DNA of 64,000 bases, taken from NCBI GenBank assembly GCA_037975125.1, contig CM075854.1, positions 64,039,071 to 64,103,070 of the forward strand. Direction: 5' to 3'. The DNA comes from Latrodectus hesperus. Its lineage: Eukaryota > Arthropoda > Arachnida > Araneae > Theridiidae. Under the pieces are notes generated by a model, which made no database searches, was not told the DNA's origin, and saw only the letters and a list, made by a program, of their open reading frames with translations. The translations under genes and the position numbers were made by a program. Positions within the stretch are counted from its first letter, which is position 1; each line of letters starts with the position of its first letter. Below, in pieces: positions 1 through 20,679 of this stretch.

Positions 1-3000
1 TTTTGACTAATTTAATTAAATAGTCTAACGTAACATATGCGTAATTAACTCCAGAATAAATTTACATATAATTGTTTAAAATAACGATAATTAATAATTA
101 TGAGTGAATTTATTTAAATAAATGTGTATATATAATTTTTAAATTTATCAATTTAATTTATATAAAGACTTTTATTTTTTTAAAGTTTTATTTATCATGA
201 AGAAGTACGGTTATTTTCCACATAACAGTGTTGTTATATCATACATTAAAATATTTGTAAAATACTTTGAGTTACTTTTTTACAATCATATAAATCAATT
301 GAAATGTATTGCATAAAAGAATTTTTCAATCAAAATCTAAATTTTCTAAAATAGGAATGATGTATAAAAGTACAAATACAACAGTATTTTTAAACCTTAA
401 AATATATTTTTTGAAAAGAAAATGCCCAATTTCTAATTTTTATCACAAAAATCTAATCAGTCTTAAAATTTTGAAAGAAAAGTTTAATTTATCAAACTGA
501 AATACTTAAATTTGCACAAAACTTATTTTGACTGCTTATTTGTCATCTCGGAAAAGTAATTTAAATTACTGGATAAAAGTTTTAACATCTTCAAGTAATA
601 AAGCTCTACTAATCACTGCTGTGAAAATAAATTTTTAAGAGAAAAAGAGGATAAGGTATTGAAACAATTTGTTTTACAGTGGTGTTTCTAAATTTAAATA
701 GAATTTCGTTACATTTCAGGACAAATATTATTAACAATATTTATCAAATTTACATTTGGTGAACACTATGAGAATGAAAATACTTTTTCACAAATATGAA
801 AATCATTATTGAAAATATTATGGTTGTGCTTATACATTCTTTTATAAACAATTTACAGAAATCAAAGCGAATAAATATTTAGAGTAACATATTGCTCTTA
901 ATTCGTTGCTCTGAAAAAGCATATTAAAAAAATATGCTTCAAGATATGGTAAAATTACTTAAGCATTGCTCTAAAGTAAAATTTTGTAAAACAGAAATTC
1001 CCATAAAGTTTATTTGAAAAAAAATTTATAAAAATTGTTCGGTTTACATTTTACTTCATTATAACTAAAGTTGCATGAAGCAGAAATCTATTAAAATGAA
1101 AAGGTTTGTACACTCTGATATTTAAATAGTTTTCATATAATCTGAAATATTTTAAAAACAAATACACAAACTATTTATTCAAAAATTACATATCTCACCA
1201 ATAATTAATAATTTTTCAGAAATGAATTTGTATAGATTGTAACATAAAATCTTATTTTATTCTTTCTGTTTTTCTGGTAATTTATAAAATATAAGTTTTG
1301 ATTGTTTTAAAGCTTTTCCCAGGATATATTTTATACTGTATTGTATATTTACTGTATCTGAAAACTAAACAAAAAATAACAAAAAAAAAACAACAGAAAT
1401 TTGATTTGATGGATTACCAAATAAATCAAGGCTGATAGGAGGAAAATAAGATAATACAGATATTTTCTTTTTAAAATGATATTGTTTAGAGCTTTCTGTA
1501 TCGCGAACTAACAGTTAAAACACCTATAAATTTTATGCAAGTAAGCCTGGTGACATGTGAAACATGTCATTTCAAAGTATTAATTCCCAAAATCACCACA
1601 AGTATTTTTATTTAGGAAAATTTTAGAATAAAATGTATACTTGATTTCACAATATATTTTACAACAAAAATAAAGAAGTTACACTGAAAAAAAGTTTCAT
1701 TGGTTTCCCGAAATGGTTAAAAACATTGAAGAAAAAGTAGGAATGAATTTTCAGTAGAATGGATGAATGAGGGAGAGGTTTACATTCTATCCAATAAATC
1801 CCATTCCTCTGAAAATTAAAAATGAAATTCGATTATTCAAGATGATAAATTTCGCTGATCAAACACACTATTTTATTGCACAAACATTGTCTATGGCTGA
1901 CATAACACTACATGAAACCCTAGATATTCATCACAACATGTGATATAATTTTTCAATACATGACTTCAAAACACTACAATAAACTAAACCAAAAATTGAA
2001 TTTTGGTGAATGCAAGGATTTTTTTTAAATTCATGGGAATGTCTGAAGCCAAAATTTGAAATTTCTGATTGCTAATGAAGAGGATGCTCATTCCCATTCA
2101 CGTAAAAATGAGCTTACTTTCTTCACAGAACTCCCTCCTAATAAACATCGCCTTGAGTTATTCTGAAGAAAAACGTAAGAAATGTCAACCAATTATCACA
2201 ATCTTAGGATTTTCATTCTTGTTGATACCTTGTTATGTATGAAGAAACGATATTTTCTGTAAGATTCTTTTTATATTTGTTAAAACACTTAAATTCAGTG
2301 GCCATTCCATAGTTCATTCAAGTATGTTTCTTGTTGTTGTAGTTTGTATGCTCTCAACAATTGCGTGACAACACCCTAAATTGCTAGCTATTTTTTTCTT
2401 TCTACATGCTTTACTTTAGAGATTCCAAAGGATAACGTTTCACAAAATATTTTAATAATGGCTTTAATTCCATCAACTTATTGAGGAGATTCTTACAGGT
2501 TGTTTCGTCTTCTAAATTAGCGGGGAAACCAAATTACTGGCTCTAACGTTAACTATTTTATAATATTGAAGTTTTTTTAGCATTTTATGCATAATTTTAG
2601 ATGCAAAAGCAACCTTTTTCCCTGTCAAGAAGTTGAAAATCTAGTCTTCTTACGAATTCTTTTCTCTATGTCATTATGAGTCAGTATTGGTGTGTTTTTC
2701 ATGATAACAGCTCAGTACCATTACAGATTTTAAAACAACCACATACTTACAGCATTTCCATTCAATTTTTCAATACTTTTCTATTCACCACAACTGTTAA
2801 AAAACGAGAGAAATTTTTTCAATTTATAATACCCTATTTTTCTCCTCTTCCCAGTTTATTAAGCATATTTTTTACATTTTTCACTTTACTTTCAACATTT
2901 TTTAGTTTATTCTTCAAGCAATGAGAATTCTGAGTTTATGTAATTAATAATTGCAATTAGTAAATCAGAGAGTTTCAATTATCATATGAAATGATTTTGA

Positions 3001-3628
3001 TAAAATTATGTTAACATAAATATATTTTTTAGGAAAAGTAATGTATCTTTAATAAGGTATAATATTTCAACTTTAAGTTATTAGATATAGAAAAATTGTT
3101 TAACATTCACTAAATCAGTCATCAATGAATGAGATAGACCCTTAAGTGCTTGTGCCTTCCTTTAATATCATCCAATATAATGACTATGAATTATAATAAA
3201 ATCTTTGCCTCAGTAAGGAAAAACTTCCACTCTTATGAATCAGCTCATCTTATTTTGAATTATTCTCGCTTTTTTGTTCTATTGACCTTATTTTACATTA
3301 CCTTTTTTAACAATATCATTTTACTTGGACCATTCAGTTCGTTCCATTTACTTTAATGTATTTTTGCATTCAGGTTGAAACTATTTCTACTTCTCAAGCA
3401 ACTATTTTCATTTATGCTTCCCGATATGCTCTAATACTTTTCTTTCAAAACAACAATACAATTTTCTTCTATTTAAGCATTTGCTGGAACCGCAGAAACC
3501 TTTGTCAGTACACTATTAATAAGGGTTTTGAAAAATAAAAAATCTATACTTCTTGAATCAAATGTTGATCTTATAAACATTTTTAATCCATAAGACGCCC
3601 GATTTGGAGAATATATTTGATTTTTTGT
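1..3628. other. AT-rich non-coding DNA, no gene seen
   Basis: I see no gene, RNA gene or recognisable mobile element here. The short reading frames (for example 309-500, 2676-2924 and 3150-3356) are built from AAA/TTT/ATT-type codons and resemble no family. The only local structure noted is a small perfect palindrome at 1551-1569 (8 bp arms around a 3-base loop). Confidence 0.6.
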
Positions 3629-3790
3629 TGCTGAGTTTGTAGCGGAATGGTTTGTACTCTTGTTTTTGATTCAATAGTTCTTGGGCATGGATCTTTGTAG
3701 TGGCTTAAAATTCAATTTAAGCCGTAGGTTCTGGAGTAATTAACCCTTGTTTAGTGAAATATGACCATTGAGTGACAATCAAACGTAACA
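3629..3790 (+). repeat. SINE-like repeat, family B, diverged copy
   Basis: About 160 bp matching a second copy at 60057-60219 along its whole length. Shared blocks include the head GCTGAGTTTG-AGC-GAATGGTT, the segment GGG-ATGG followed by TTTGTA-TGG, CCGTAGGT, and the end CATTGAGTGACAA (here) / TGTTGAGCGACAA (there). The tRNA-like 'AATGGTTAGCG' start in the other copy suggests a tRNA-derived promoter, but here it has decayed to AATGGTTTGTA. No convincing target-site duplication is left, so this is probably an old insertion. It is non-coding. Confidence 0.55.
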
Positions 3791-3920
3791 AATTGATTCT
3801 GCATTTCAGAAGAAATTCTATCATCACAAATGACAATCTTGGTCTCTCTACAGTTATAAATTTATTAAAATCTATTTCTATATAGGGATCTGAGTCACTA
3901 ATATATGAAAAGAACACATA

Positions 3921-4113
3921 CAGGGTGTCCCAAAACGACCGCATAAACTCTGCATAGCTAGATTTCTCGTTGGGAGTACATAAATATTAGTCAAAGAAGC
4001 GTTCCTGTACGATCTATAGTTTACGAGAAAAATACGAAAATCAAAGTATGACGTCATTGCTGGTGGAAGGAAAAAAATTTTTTTTGGACATATTAACAAC
4101 AGTATTTGCATAT
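3921..4113. repeat. Left terminal inverted repeat of the 3921-4849 element
   Basis: It matches the reverse complement of 4660-4849. Matching blocks include the outer 29 bases around CAAAACGACCGCATAAACTC, then AGCTAGATTTCTC, a shared TATGACGTCA/GTGACGTCATA block, and GGACATATTAACAACAG near the inner edge. Confidence 0.85.
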
Positions 4114-4299
4114 CTTTTCAGACGATAATGTTTAAAATGTTCGCCGCGCATATCGCGTCATGCATGTGCGCTTCATGGAATGAAGTAAAATTGCCGTGGA
4201 ACTGGTATTTAAAAGGCTACATCTTGCAGCTACCGGTAGTCTTCGTATGGTGGCCATGTATTCCGTTCGTGACTACTACCACATGTACTTGGTGTATGG

Positions 4300-4675
4300 A
4301 TGATGTAATGGAAATATCTTTGGTTCCACCACAATGGGGCTCCGGCGCATTTTTTTGCTCCTGTACGTGGTTCGCTGGATATGGAATACTCCGGCCACTA
4401 GATCGGACTTTGGGGCCCGGTTCTATGTCCGCCACGTTCGCCTGATCTTATATCGTTGGATTTTTTTCTTATGGGGCCATCACAAGGAACTGATGTATCG
4501 AGACGCAATGCCAACACCAATGGACTTAGTTGCTCGTCTGCATGCTACTTGTACTTCGGTGAACCCTGAGATGCTGCAACGTGTGATGACAGTCATTCCA
4601 CGGCGTGCTCAAGCCTGCCTCGACATTCACGGTGGACATTTGAACATCTGCTTCAAATTGAGCATATACTGCTGT
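4300..4675 (+). pseudogene. Broken mariner-superfamily transposase, C-terminal third
   Basis: On the + strand, codons from about 4321 read WFHHNGAPAHFF. Past an in-frame stop at about 4402 come PPRSPDL and LDFFL. After a frameshift near 4470 the frame reads WGHHKELMYRDA, then LVARLHATCTSV, IPRRAQACLDIHGGH and a stop after 4675. This order (second catalytic Asp region, S/PDLTPLDFFLWG block, C-terminal GGH motif) is that of DDE-type IS630/mariner transposases common in arthropods. The Asp expected in the xHDGAPAH motif is Asn here (codon AAT at 4333-4335), and the PDL-DFF block carrying the third acidic residue is split by the frameshift. The N-terminal DNA-binding half is absent. It is dead. 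Confidence 0.8.
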
Positions 4676-4849
4676 TGATATGTTCGATAAAGTGTTTTTT
4701 CTTCCTCCGGCAGTGACGTCATACTTTATACTTCGTATTTTTCTTGTAAACTGCGGATCGCACAGGAACGCTTCTTTGGGCAGTTTTTATGCACTCCCAC
4801 TGAGAAATCTAGCTATGTAGAGTTTATGCGGTCGTTTTGGGACACCCTG
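4660..4849. repeat. Right terminal inverted repeat of the 3921-4849 element
   Basis: Mate of the left arm. It contains the transposase stop and 3' untranslated end and finishes at CTG followed by the TA target copy at 4850-4851. Confidence 0.85.
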
Positions 4850-4851
4850 TA

Positions 4852-5764
4852 TATTTCATCTTCTCCTCATTTACAACTAAGCCCATTTGACTTACCGCAT
4901 ACTTAATGAATAGGACACCTCTCTCAAAACTGTGAGGGTTGGATCAATCACATGTACATCATCTGTTCAAGGCAAAAGTTACATCGACAAAGAAAATAAA
5001 TATATATTTCCATTGCTATATGAATCTCGAATAACACTGAAAAGTGCAATATTAATAAGTAGACAGAAGAGAGAAACTTTCTTTAGAATACTATCTAAAA
5101 ATGTAAATATTTTCAAACAGTGATCCCACAAAGATTTTCTCTTATATTTTGCAGTTTAACAGGTTTTATAGGAATTCTCAAATCAGGCATAGTTTCAAAG
5201 AAATAACTTTACCAAAAACAGATTTAAAATCAATAAAAATATGTTTCGATCTTAAACTCTATTATCTTCTCTATTATCGGTCATGAATGACATATCTGAG
5301 CATGGGATGTCATTCTCTCAGGAAGTTCATGTTGATACTAATCAATTTATGCATTGGCGAGTGGCCTAAATCTTAGAAATAAAATTTAAAAGTTATATAG
5401 GCTAAATGAAGAGCAAACTAATGTAACGATAATTGGAGAAAATCTTTGTATCTTCTTTCCTCTGATCGGGCATAAAATACTAATTCATCTGTCTGATGCC
5501 GTATTCTCAAAATTGCAGACAGCAGAAATTGATTGAAAAAATATATTCTTCAGTAAGATATCTCTATGATGTTTTAAACAGTTCCATTAAAATGATGTCA
5601 TATCCATGAATAATTATCCCATATGTCATATCCATGAAATATTTATATTGATTTTTTTTAATTTAAGCTTTAAAGCAATTAACTATTTCAGATTTATATA
5701 TTCGTGCATACATATGTAAGATATATTTGTATAAACATCAGATTTTTTTGCATATAACACATGC

Positions 5765-5765
<1 letters not shown>
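4852..5765. other. Non-coding, nothing recognised
   Basis: Slightly less AT-rich than the surroundings just after the transposon, then ordinary AT-rich DNA. No frame, RNA or repeat that I can support. Confidence 0.5.

Positions 5766-5836
<71 letters not shown>
5766..5836. repeat. (TA)n microsatellite
   Basis: An uninterrupted TA dinucleotide tract of about 71 bp. Confidence 0.98.
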
Positions 5837-5838
<2 letters not shown>

Positions 5839-8800
5839 CATCATTCATTATTTAAAACTATTTTTTAATTAGTTATTCAATATGATTGAAGACAATATAA
5901 GATAAACTAAAAAGAATCCTCTTTCAGATGCATTGAATGCAATAGTACCATGAATATAATTAAAAAAAACTTATATTCCTAAAAGTAAAAATAAATTTTC
6001 TTTGCATGCTAGAATATTTGGAATCGAACCAAACTTTTATATAAATCATGTGAAACAAAAATTTCAAAAGAGAAAGTTTCAAGTATATTATCACAAAATA
6101 TATTCCTATTCGTGAAAGAAACTTTTTTCCCCAAGAAAACTCCTAAAAAGAAAAGGCTTATCAGTTTGCATTAAAATGTAATGCATTTCCTGAAGTTTGG
6201 AATACAATAAAACTAAGTTTACATGGTCTAAAAAGGAATGTGGTATTAAATGGCAGCATGTTTAAGAAAATGCATTAAAGTATTACTAAAAATAATCTTT
6301 AAAATGTTAAATTATAATATATTTGGAATTCTAAAATGTTACAAATAGCATTTATAAATGGAATAGTGTATATTTATAAATTTATGTTAATGTAATACTT
6401 AAAGTTTTTTGTTTTGATAAATATTTCATTAAAAATTACAAAAAATTTCTCGGATAAACTTTAAGTGAAGTTGTGTTAGTATTTCATATTCTAGAAAATA
6501 GTTTTTACTTTCGGTTTAATATATTATGTATTTTATTATATATATATAAGTAAATTTTATACTGTATTAATTCATGTGTTAAAAATGAGAGTGAAAATTT
6601 ATATTTCTAAATTGTATAAAAGAAATATTTTACTGGGAACTTTTTTTAGAAAGATATTTAAAATATTTTGTAATTTATAAGTTATGTATAAAATTCGTTT
6701 TAAGGTTATACAAAAATGAGTTTTGTTATAGATAATAGGATTTTTTGTATAATGTTATATATTAAAATATAATAATCGGAAATTTTAAATCTTTATGTAA
6801 AATACGTTCTCTCAAAAGCAGTAATCTATGCATGTACTTAATTTTATAAGAACAAATTCTTATGAATTTATGAAAGTAGACTTCCATTTAATAAAAAAAT
6901 GAAGAAAAGGAATAAAACAGGAGATTTTTTTATTAAGCTTGAAATTTATTGGATTTAAAATAATTTTGAAATTCTAAGAAACTTTCATCTGAAATAAAAG
7001 TTTTATTTTTTTTTGATTAAAAAGTAATGTTTTATAATCAAGATATCATGAACTAAAAGTTAGTTCTTTGATCATTTTTCCTCAATTTAAGAGACATCTA
7101 TAATGAATATTTTAAAAAGAAAATTATTATTATTATAAAGGCTTCCATTGTATAATTAATAATGCATTTTACTTTTACTTTTTAAATTATTATTTGATTT
7201 TTCGTGAAGGCGAAGAATCTCAGTAATTCTTTTATTAAAAAACCATCTTGTACATTACATACATATTGTGATTTCAGTTAAAATATTATTATGCAAATAT
7301 TAATAAACTAATCAAGTGAAAAAAGTGTAATAGTTCGTGAAATTCTATACTTTTAATATTGAATTAAAATAATCATGCCTTGTACATGGTTTCTTGATAT
7401 GAATGCCGTTCAAAGTTGCAAGGATTTTATCCAACTATTAAAAATTTAAAAATAGGGAAAATTAAGGTGTTTCAAAATAAACTTTAAACATCTCCTTAAG
7501 CTTGGAATTCAATTAAATTGTCCAGTTGTTATTTTTAGGAAAATTCTCATTAACTTTTAAATCCCTTAGTTGTATTTATAACCAACATAAAATGTCTAAT
7601 GAATTCTTAAAATGCGATAGTTATTATTATAGAAAAACGGAATATAGGCATAAAATTTGATCTCAACAGAAAATAATTAGTATTAAAATGATCGAGGATT
7701 ATTAACATTTACTATTTTATCTTATTATATTTAAATTCTTTATCTTCCATGCATATTTTAATAACTTAATTATTATTATTTTTTCACTCATAAAATGTAA
7801 TGTTTAAAATTAATGACAGTTGTGGTAGTTCGTCCTAATATAAATTTCTAAGTATTTTTAATGCAATTCGTATTTTGTTTTAATTATTATAAATGTGAGT
7901 TTGTTTCTAAAATATCAATTCTTAAAATTTTCTGCTGAATATACATAATAACTGATTATGTGACTTTATACTATTTTTCCCATGTATACAGTATCCATAA
8001 AAATTCTACACTTTTAAAAATTCTTTGTTTATGCATTAATTAAAAGAAGTGTTTAAATATTTACAATAATACTCCAGGAAGTAAAAGTTTAAGACATTTA
8101 TCTTGGAAATTCAACACATATTTTGAGGGCACTTTAATGAGTAATTTATTTTAGACATATTAAAAGTTCATACTGATCTTCAAAAATACCCAGAGTGATA
8201 TTTCTTTTATAAATATTTTTCCACATTTTTGTCACATATTTTCGTCTGTTAACAAATTATTGTGAAATGATGTTAAAAATAAAATCCTGCTAAATCTTCA
8301 TATGCCTAAGTATTTTAAGATATTTTTTTATTTTATCACATACGACAGAATACTCATTGAATATAAATTATTCGCGTGATGCAAATTCAAATCATTTTTT
8401 TTTTTTGCCTTTTTTCTAACAAAACAATTTTTCTGCTTTATATACGAGCTCGGGGGCAACACGAATCTTCATTTAATGATTATCCTGATATTTAAATTCT
8501 CTCTTTCTGACATTTTTAAAATTAATCTCCGAAATAACTGATGAAAGTTTTAATGACTTTATTCAAGTAAATTCTTTAAATTGTTTGGTGATTTACTGAT
8601 TACTTGTAATGATTTATTTTTTTTTTGTCTTAATATTATATTCCGAATCAGTATCTCTTTTTCTCATTTGAAATAAATAAATAAATTTAAACGAAACAAA
8701 TTTTGTCAAATTATTTGATTTGATCAGTGTTGCAAGTAAATAATTTATAAATTAATACTTAATATCTAATGAGCCAGTGATAAAATTATGAAGTTTAAAT

Positions 8801-11800
8801 TTATGTAGTTGTTCTTTATATGATGCTAAAATTAATTTTAATAATATAATTTTAATTGCTCAGCTTCATGCAAACAATTTAATTTTAGGAAGGAAAAAGT
8901 TCTAATATTTCCAAAATAAGTTTTTCATGAAAGTATAAGGATTTAAGGACAGTAAAAAAATAAAATGGTTTTATTAGATTAAGGGAACAAAGTAAAATAA
9001 AATGTAAAAATTCAGGCAAATCAAATACTCGAAAAATATCTCAGCCAATTTGTAATTACAAAAATAATTTTAAGTGTTTTAAATAATTCGTGGAACATAA
9101 ATTAGATATATCCGACTGTATTCATTAATAGTGATTCTAACTTCCTATTTTGAAAAGAAACATCATTAAGTTATCATTCTTTGATTTTGAAATTAAGCTA
9201 GAAAGGCAATGAAAGAATATTTATATAATATCATTATATAATCTACAAAGTGCGTGGAAATAATATTTTTTGCACGTAAGAACAATAAGGATTTTCAATA
9301 AAATTTTGTCCTTCTTAGCAAATAACCGAAAAAGTTGACATGCTCATTTCTATTTCAACAATCAAATTTTTCAAATAATCAGCTGCAAGATAATTTTTGA
9401 GAATTTGAGTTGTCTTAAAGAAATAAATAAGAATGTAAGATTTATAAAAGGAAAAGTTGGATTGATTCTCCTTAGTTTTATGCAATTGTAGAAAGAGTAA
9501 TCTGCATTAAATTTTTGTAATTATTTATCTTTAAGATATAATTAATAAACTATATAGTTAATCAAATTAAATTCTTAAGTAAATCTAATTTCATACGCTA
9601 AAAATGTTTTAAACTGTAACAAATTTTCCTTCTAAATAATTTTATGATTAATAATTTATAATATATAGTGATCTTAATATAATTACTCAATATATAAATT
9701 TTCTACCAATATCAGTGGATTTATAAAATTAAATTTATATTTATTTGTTCGTTATTATATTATCAGTCTATAAATTTTCATTTATAAATTGATAATTATT
9801 CTTCCTGAAATAAGTTACCTCAAATATCTTCAGTTGCTTCAATTAAATCTTTGAGATGTAAACTAGTCATTCGGTTACTCTTGAGAAAATTTTCCTGAAT
9901 ATTAAAAATTAAATGTTATAACTCAATTACACGTTATTTGTGATGATAAATTATATTTATATGCAACAAAGAAGTATTGATAAAATATTGTCCACACCTA
10001 ATAGCTAAATAAATCTTTTGTGCCAGAAAAACACATTGCGATTCAACAGCAAAAACAATTTTGTTATTTATCTTAAAATGTCACGATACTAGCTTATCAC
10101 ATGCGAAACAACATAGAAATGGGATTTTTATTTTCAATAAAACACTTGTCTGTATTAAATGTCAGGCAGAAAATATTGCATCAAACTCTTATATTTAAAG
10201 TTTTTTCTTATGGAACCTTCGCTTTTCAGATATCTACAAGTGATAAAATATAAAGAATTGGTATTATAAGATTACCCAGATTAAAAAATTGAAAATAAAA
10301 ATCTGCATAATGTATTTCTAAATCACTTAAATCAAAATCAGTTTTCTTTGTCAAAGCATATAAAATTCCTGTGGTAAATTATTTATTTAAATTAAATATT
10401 GATTTTATTTATGAATCTGTAAGTTAGATATTAATGATGAAATTTAGAGATAGTGTCCATGATAAAGACAATCTATGAATATACAAAAGGAATATTTTTT
10501 AAAAATACGTGGAAGTATAAAATTACATTTATAATTTAATAAATTACACACATAGCTTTTATAAAGAACCATTTATGATCAAAAAAAATAAACATAGTTT
10601 TTGGAAATATACTTTCATATTACCATAATTATTTATTGTTTTGAATAAATCTTTTAAGAATAAGCAATAAATAAAACTTGATAATAAAGTAATAAATAAT
10701 AAATTAAAGTAATAAATAGTAAAGTAAAAATAAATAATAAAGTAAAATAATAAATAATAAAGTAATAAATATAAAGAGAAATGAGAAAGTTATTGCTTGT
10801 AATTTTTTTAAGCTCTTGGCATTAAAGAGTTAATTAAATGCTCTTGAGTACACTCTTGAAAAATTTATTTTGAGTTTTACTTATTCTTAGTACTTAATAC
10901 AGTTGGCTGAAAAAGAATTTACTCTTTATAAGAAACTTACTTTGGCTATATTTCTTAGTTTAAATTAATTTTAATATAAATTTAGGGATATGTGATGGCT
11001 TTATGGCAGAAAATAAACTACTCAGACTTAATTTCATGATGCTAAAATCGTTCTGAGAAACTATTAACTAATTACTTTATAATGTGTGTACTCTTATGAT
11101 TGTTAGTTTGCTTGCAATAAACTTCCGTCGGCCTATTTTATTACAAAATAGGTAAACAGTGAATGTGTTGAACTGTAAAATTTTATGCTTTTAGGTTTAA
11201 ACTAAATCTTCAGTCAAGCAGCTCAACAGCTCTGTGTTCAGCTTTTGTTTTCACTGCATTAATTAAATGTTAGTCTTTTCAATTCCTAACTAAGTGGTAT
11301 CCATCAAATCTAAGTACATATTTTTCATGGTAATATCTAAACTAAGTAATCATGTGATAAAATCTGCGAAATTTATAAAACCATTACACCAAAATTAAAA
11401 TGTTTTTATTGGAGTGCAGAGAAGTATGTGTGATTTTTTGTAAGTAAATTTATAAAACATTATTTTCTTTTTCAATTATTGTAAAAAACCCGATTCATTT
11501 ATCCTATCGTTTTTTAGAATAAAATTACGCCAACCAAATCACTATATTGCTTTTATAATTTAAAATTTTAACAAAATCTAAATTTTCAAAAGTTATTTTA
11601 GTAAGCAATGTTTGCTAATTTATTTCTTGAACCAAGCAATGTTAATATATATTGTTTAAAATAAATTATTTTCAAACTAAAATATTGCGATAACAAAAGT
11701 ATTTTCCAACGTAACTGCCTGCACCGATGTTCAGTGACCGAAATCATCAAGAAACAGAGAAGAGATTAAAAAAATAAACTCGCCTTATCAAGCTTTTAAC

Positions 11801-11930
11801 CACAACAAGAAAATTAAAAATCCTATTAGTGTTATCTCACAAGCCAAGGGAAAATGTACTTTAAAGTTTGATGGGAAAAGATTGGAAATGGTCAAAAATT
11901 AATCTACCTCAAAAATTACGAACAAAAAAG
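5837..11930. other. Long AT-rich desert
   Basis: About 6 kb of very AT-rich sequence with no supported gene or mobile element. The frames are short and low in complexity. The only repeat noted is the A/T minisatellite at 10675-10775. Confidence 0.6.
10675..10775. repeat. AATAA/AAGTAATAAATA minisatellite
   Basis: Imperfect tandem copies of units such as AATAATAAAGTAATAA, about seven in 100 bp, with varying unit length. It looks like slippage-type low-complexity DNA. Confidence 0.75.
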
Positions 11931-11939
11931 ACAGGAAGA

Positions 11940-12550
11940 GAAATTTACGGTTTAAGTTCAGGCCAAAGCTTATTACGATCCTGGGAGCCCCCTGAAGCCA
12001 AGAAGCCAAGGAGTTGATTACACGCTGTAACTAACAGCGTTGACGTTAATCCTCTACGCGACAACTTTTACGAGCAAACATAAAAGCAACTGATCGGGAT
12101 AAAAATCTCCGAGCCAGCTTCCGTCTTCCCTTTCGAAGACGTTATCTTTTGAAGGTGGATGTCGTCTCTCGCGTATCTCCCTCGCCAGATGGTTTCGACA
12201 GCGAAACCAAAATTTTCCAGCATTCTTCGCCAAATAACGCTTTCCAAAAGCAGAATGGGAAGATCTCTATTCGCCTCGGGGGTAAAATAGAACCTTAAGT
12301 TGGATGGAAGAAGAGAAGGGGAAAAAATTGTCGCGGACTTTTCAAAACCTTTGAAAGTTCTGACAGTTGACAGTGACGTGGCCTGTCGCCTTTTGTAATC
12401 GCATCTCTGAAAAGCGACTGGGATTTCTCTACTCAACGAGATAGAGACAGCAGTGTCAGTTGTCCCTCACTGTGAAGACGTTTTATCTTCTGACTGTCAA
12501 AAGATAGCATCTCTCTCCACGGGGGCAGCTTTATATATAGACGTTTCATT
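11940..12550. promoter_or_regulatory. CpG-dense island, candidate promoter or first exon
   Basis: In an otherwise very AT-rich region this block of about 600 bp has near-balanced base composition and more than twenty CpG dinucleotides (for example CTACGCGAC, GTCGTCTCTCGCG, GTCGCGG). At its right edge the - strand reads TATATATAAAG (about 12530-12540), a plausible TATA box pointing into the island. A - strand frame of 122 codons (12436-12068) crosses it but opens with TTG; its first ATG is at about residue 72, so I do not call it a protein gene. The mixed composition suggests selected, transcribed or regulatory DNA. I saw no second copy in the window, which argues against a common repeat. Confidence 0.35.
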
Positions 12551-13337
<787 letters not shown>

Positions 13338-13357
13338 ATATTTTAGATATTAATTTG

Positions 13358-13637
13358 AGCCGCCCAAGCTGTCTAGTGGTCAGCGTGCCTGACTGCTTAT
13401 AAGGAGGTCCTCGGTTTGAATCCCTATTTGGGCATGGATGTACCTTCTCTCTATCTATCCTGTCTTTGTCCTTTCCTTGTATGAATGAGGTGTGAATGGT
13501 TGCTTACCCTATAAACGGGTCTTACTTTCACCTTCATGGTGCTCTGATTAAAACGAAAGACGCTCTCAATTGACTTAAATTCGCATAGCGAAGGCATAGC
13601 GAGCTTGGCTTGTCTAAGTGTCATTAGTAGCAACAAC
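13358..13637 (+). mobile_element. SINE family A, full-length copy 1
   Basis: A tRNA-derived SINE of 280 bp. The head has a box A-like CTGTCTAGTGGTCAGCG and a box B GGTTTGAATCC (13413-13423); GCCCAA near the start can pair with TTGGGC after box B like an acceptor stem. The body carries the family landmarks CATGGATGTACCTTCTCTC, TGTATGAATGAGGTGTGAAT, CCTATAAACGGGTC and GCTCTGATTAAAACGAAAGA. It ends in CAACAAC. The 13 bp target duplication AGATATTAA(T/C)TTG lies at 13345-13357 and 13638-13650 with one mismatch. Transcription would be by RNA polymerase III from the internal boxes; movement needs a LINE enzyme in trans. Confidence 0.9.
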
Positions 13638-13650
13638 AGATATTAACTTG

Positions 13651-20679
<7,029 letters not shown>

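Larger units (their letters stand above)
3921..4849 (+). mobile_element. Tc1/mariner-superfamily transposon, fold-back, defective
   Basis: A 929 bp element bounded by TA on both sides (3919-3920 and 4850-4851). Its ends are perfect inverted repeats starting CAGGGTGTCCCAAAACGACC. The arms run about 190 bp (3921-4113 and 4660-4849), far longer than the roughly 30 bp usual in the family. Inside is the 3' third of a broken transposase on the + strand. The left arm reaches beyond non-coding sequence: at about 4128-4195 it is an inverted, diverged copy of the end of the transposase coding region. The 5' half of the original transposon has therefore been replaced by its own 3' end turned round. It cannot encode transposase and could move only in trans. 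The terminus and TA duplication place it in the IS630-Tc1-mariner superfamily. Confidence 0.85.

Noticed and set aside
4128..4445. 105-residue + frame and its antisense partner (4217-4435) inside the 3921-4849 element as new genes
   Set aside because: Out-of-frame readings across the broken transposase and the fold-back junction; the correct frame gives transposase motifs interrupted by a stop and a shift.
12068..12436. 122-codon frame on the - strand in the CpG island as a protein gene
   Set aside because: It begins with TTG, the first in-frame ATG is about 70 codons in, and no family resemblance was seen. Kept only as part of a regulatory or exon candidate.
13358..13435. True tRNA gene at the SINE head (also at 53685, 23320 and 26350)
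   Set aside because: The A and B boxes are present, but the anticodon arm does not fold convincingly, and each copy continues into the same SINE body with a CAA-type tail and target duplication.
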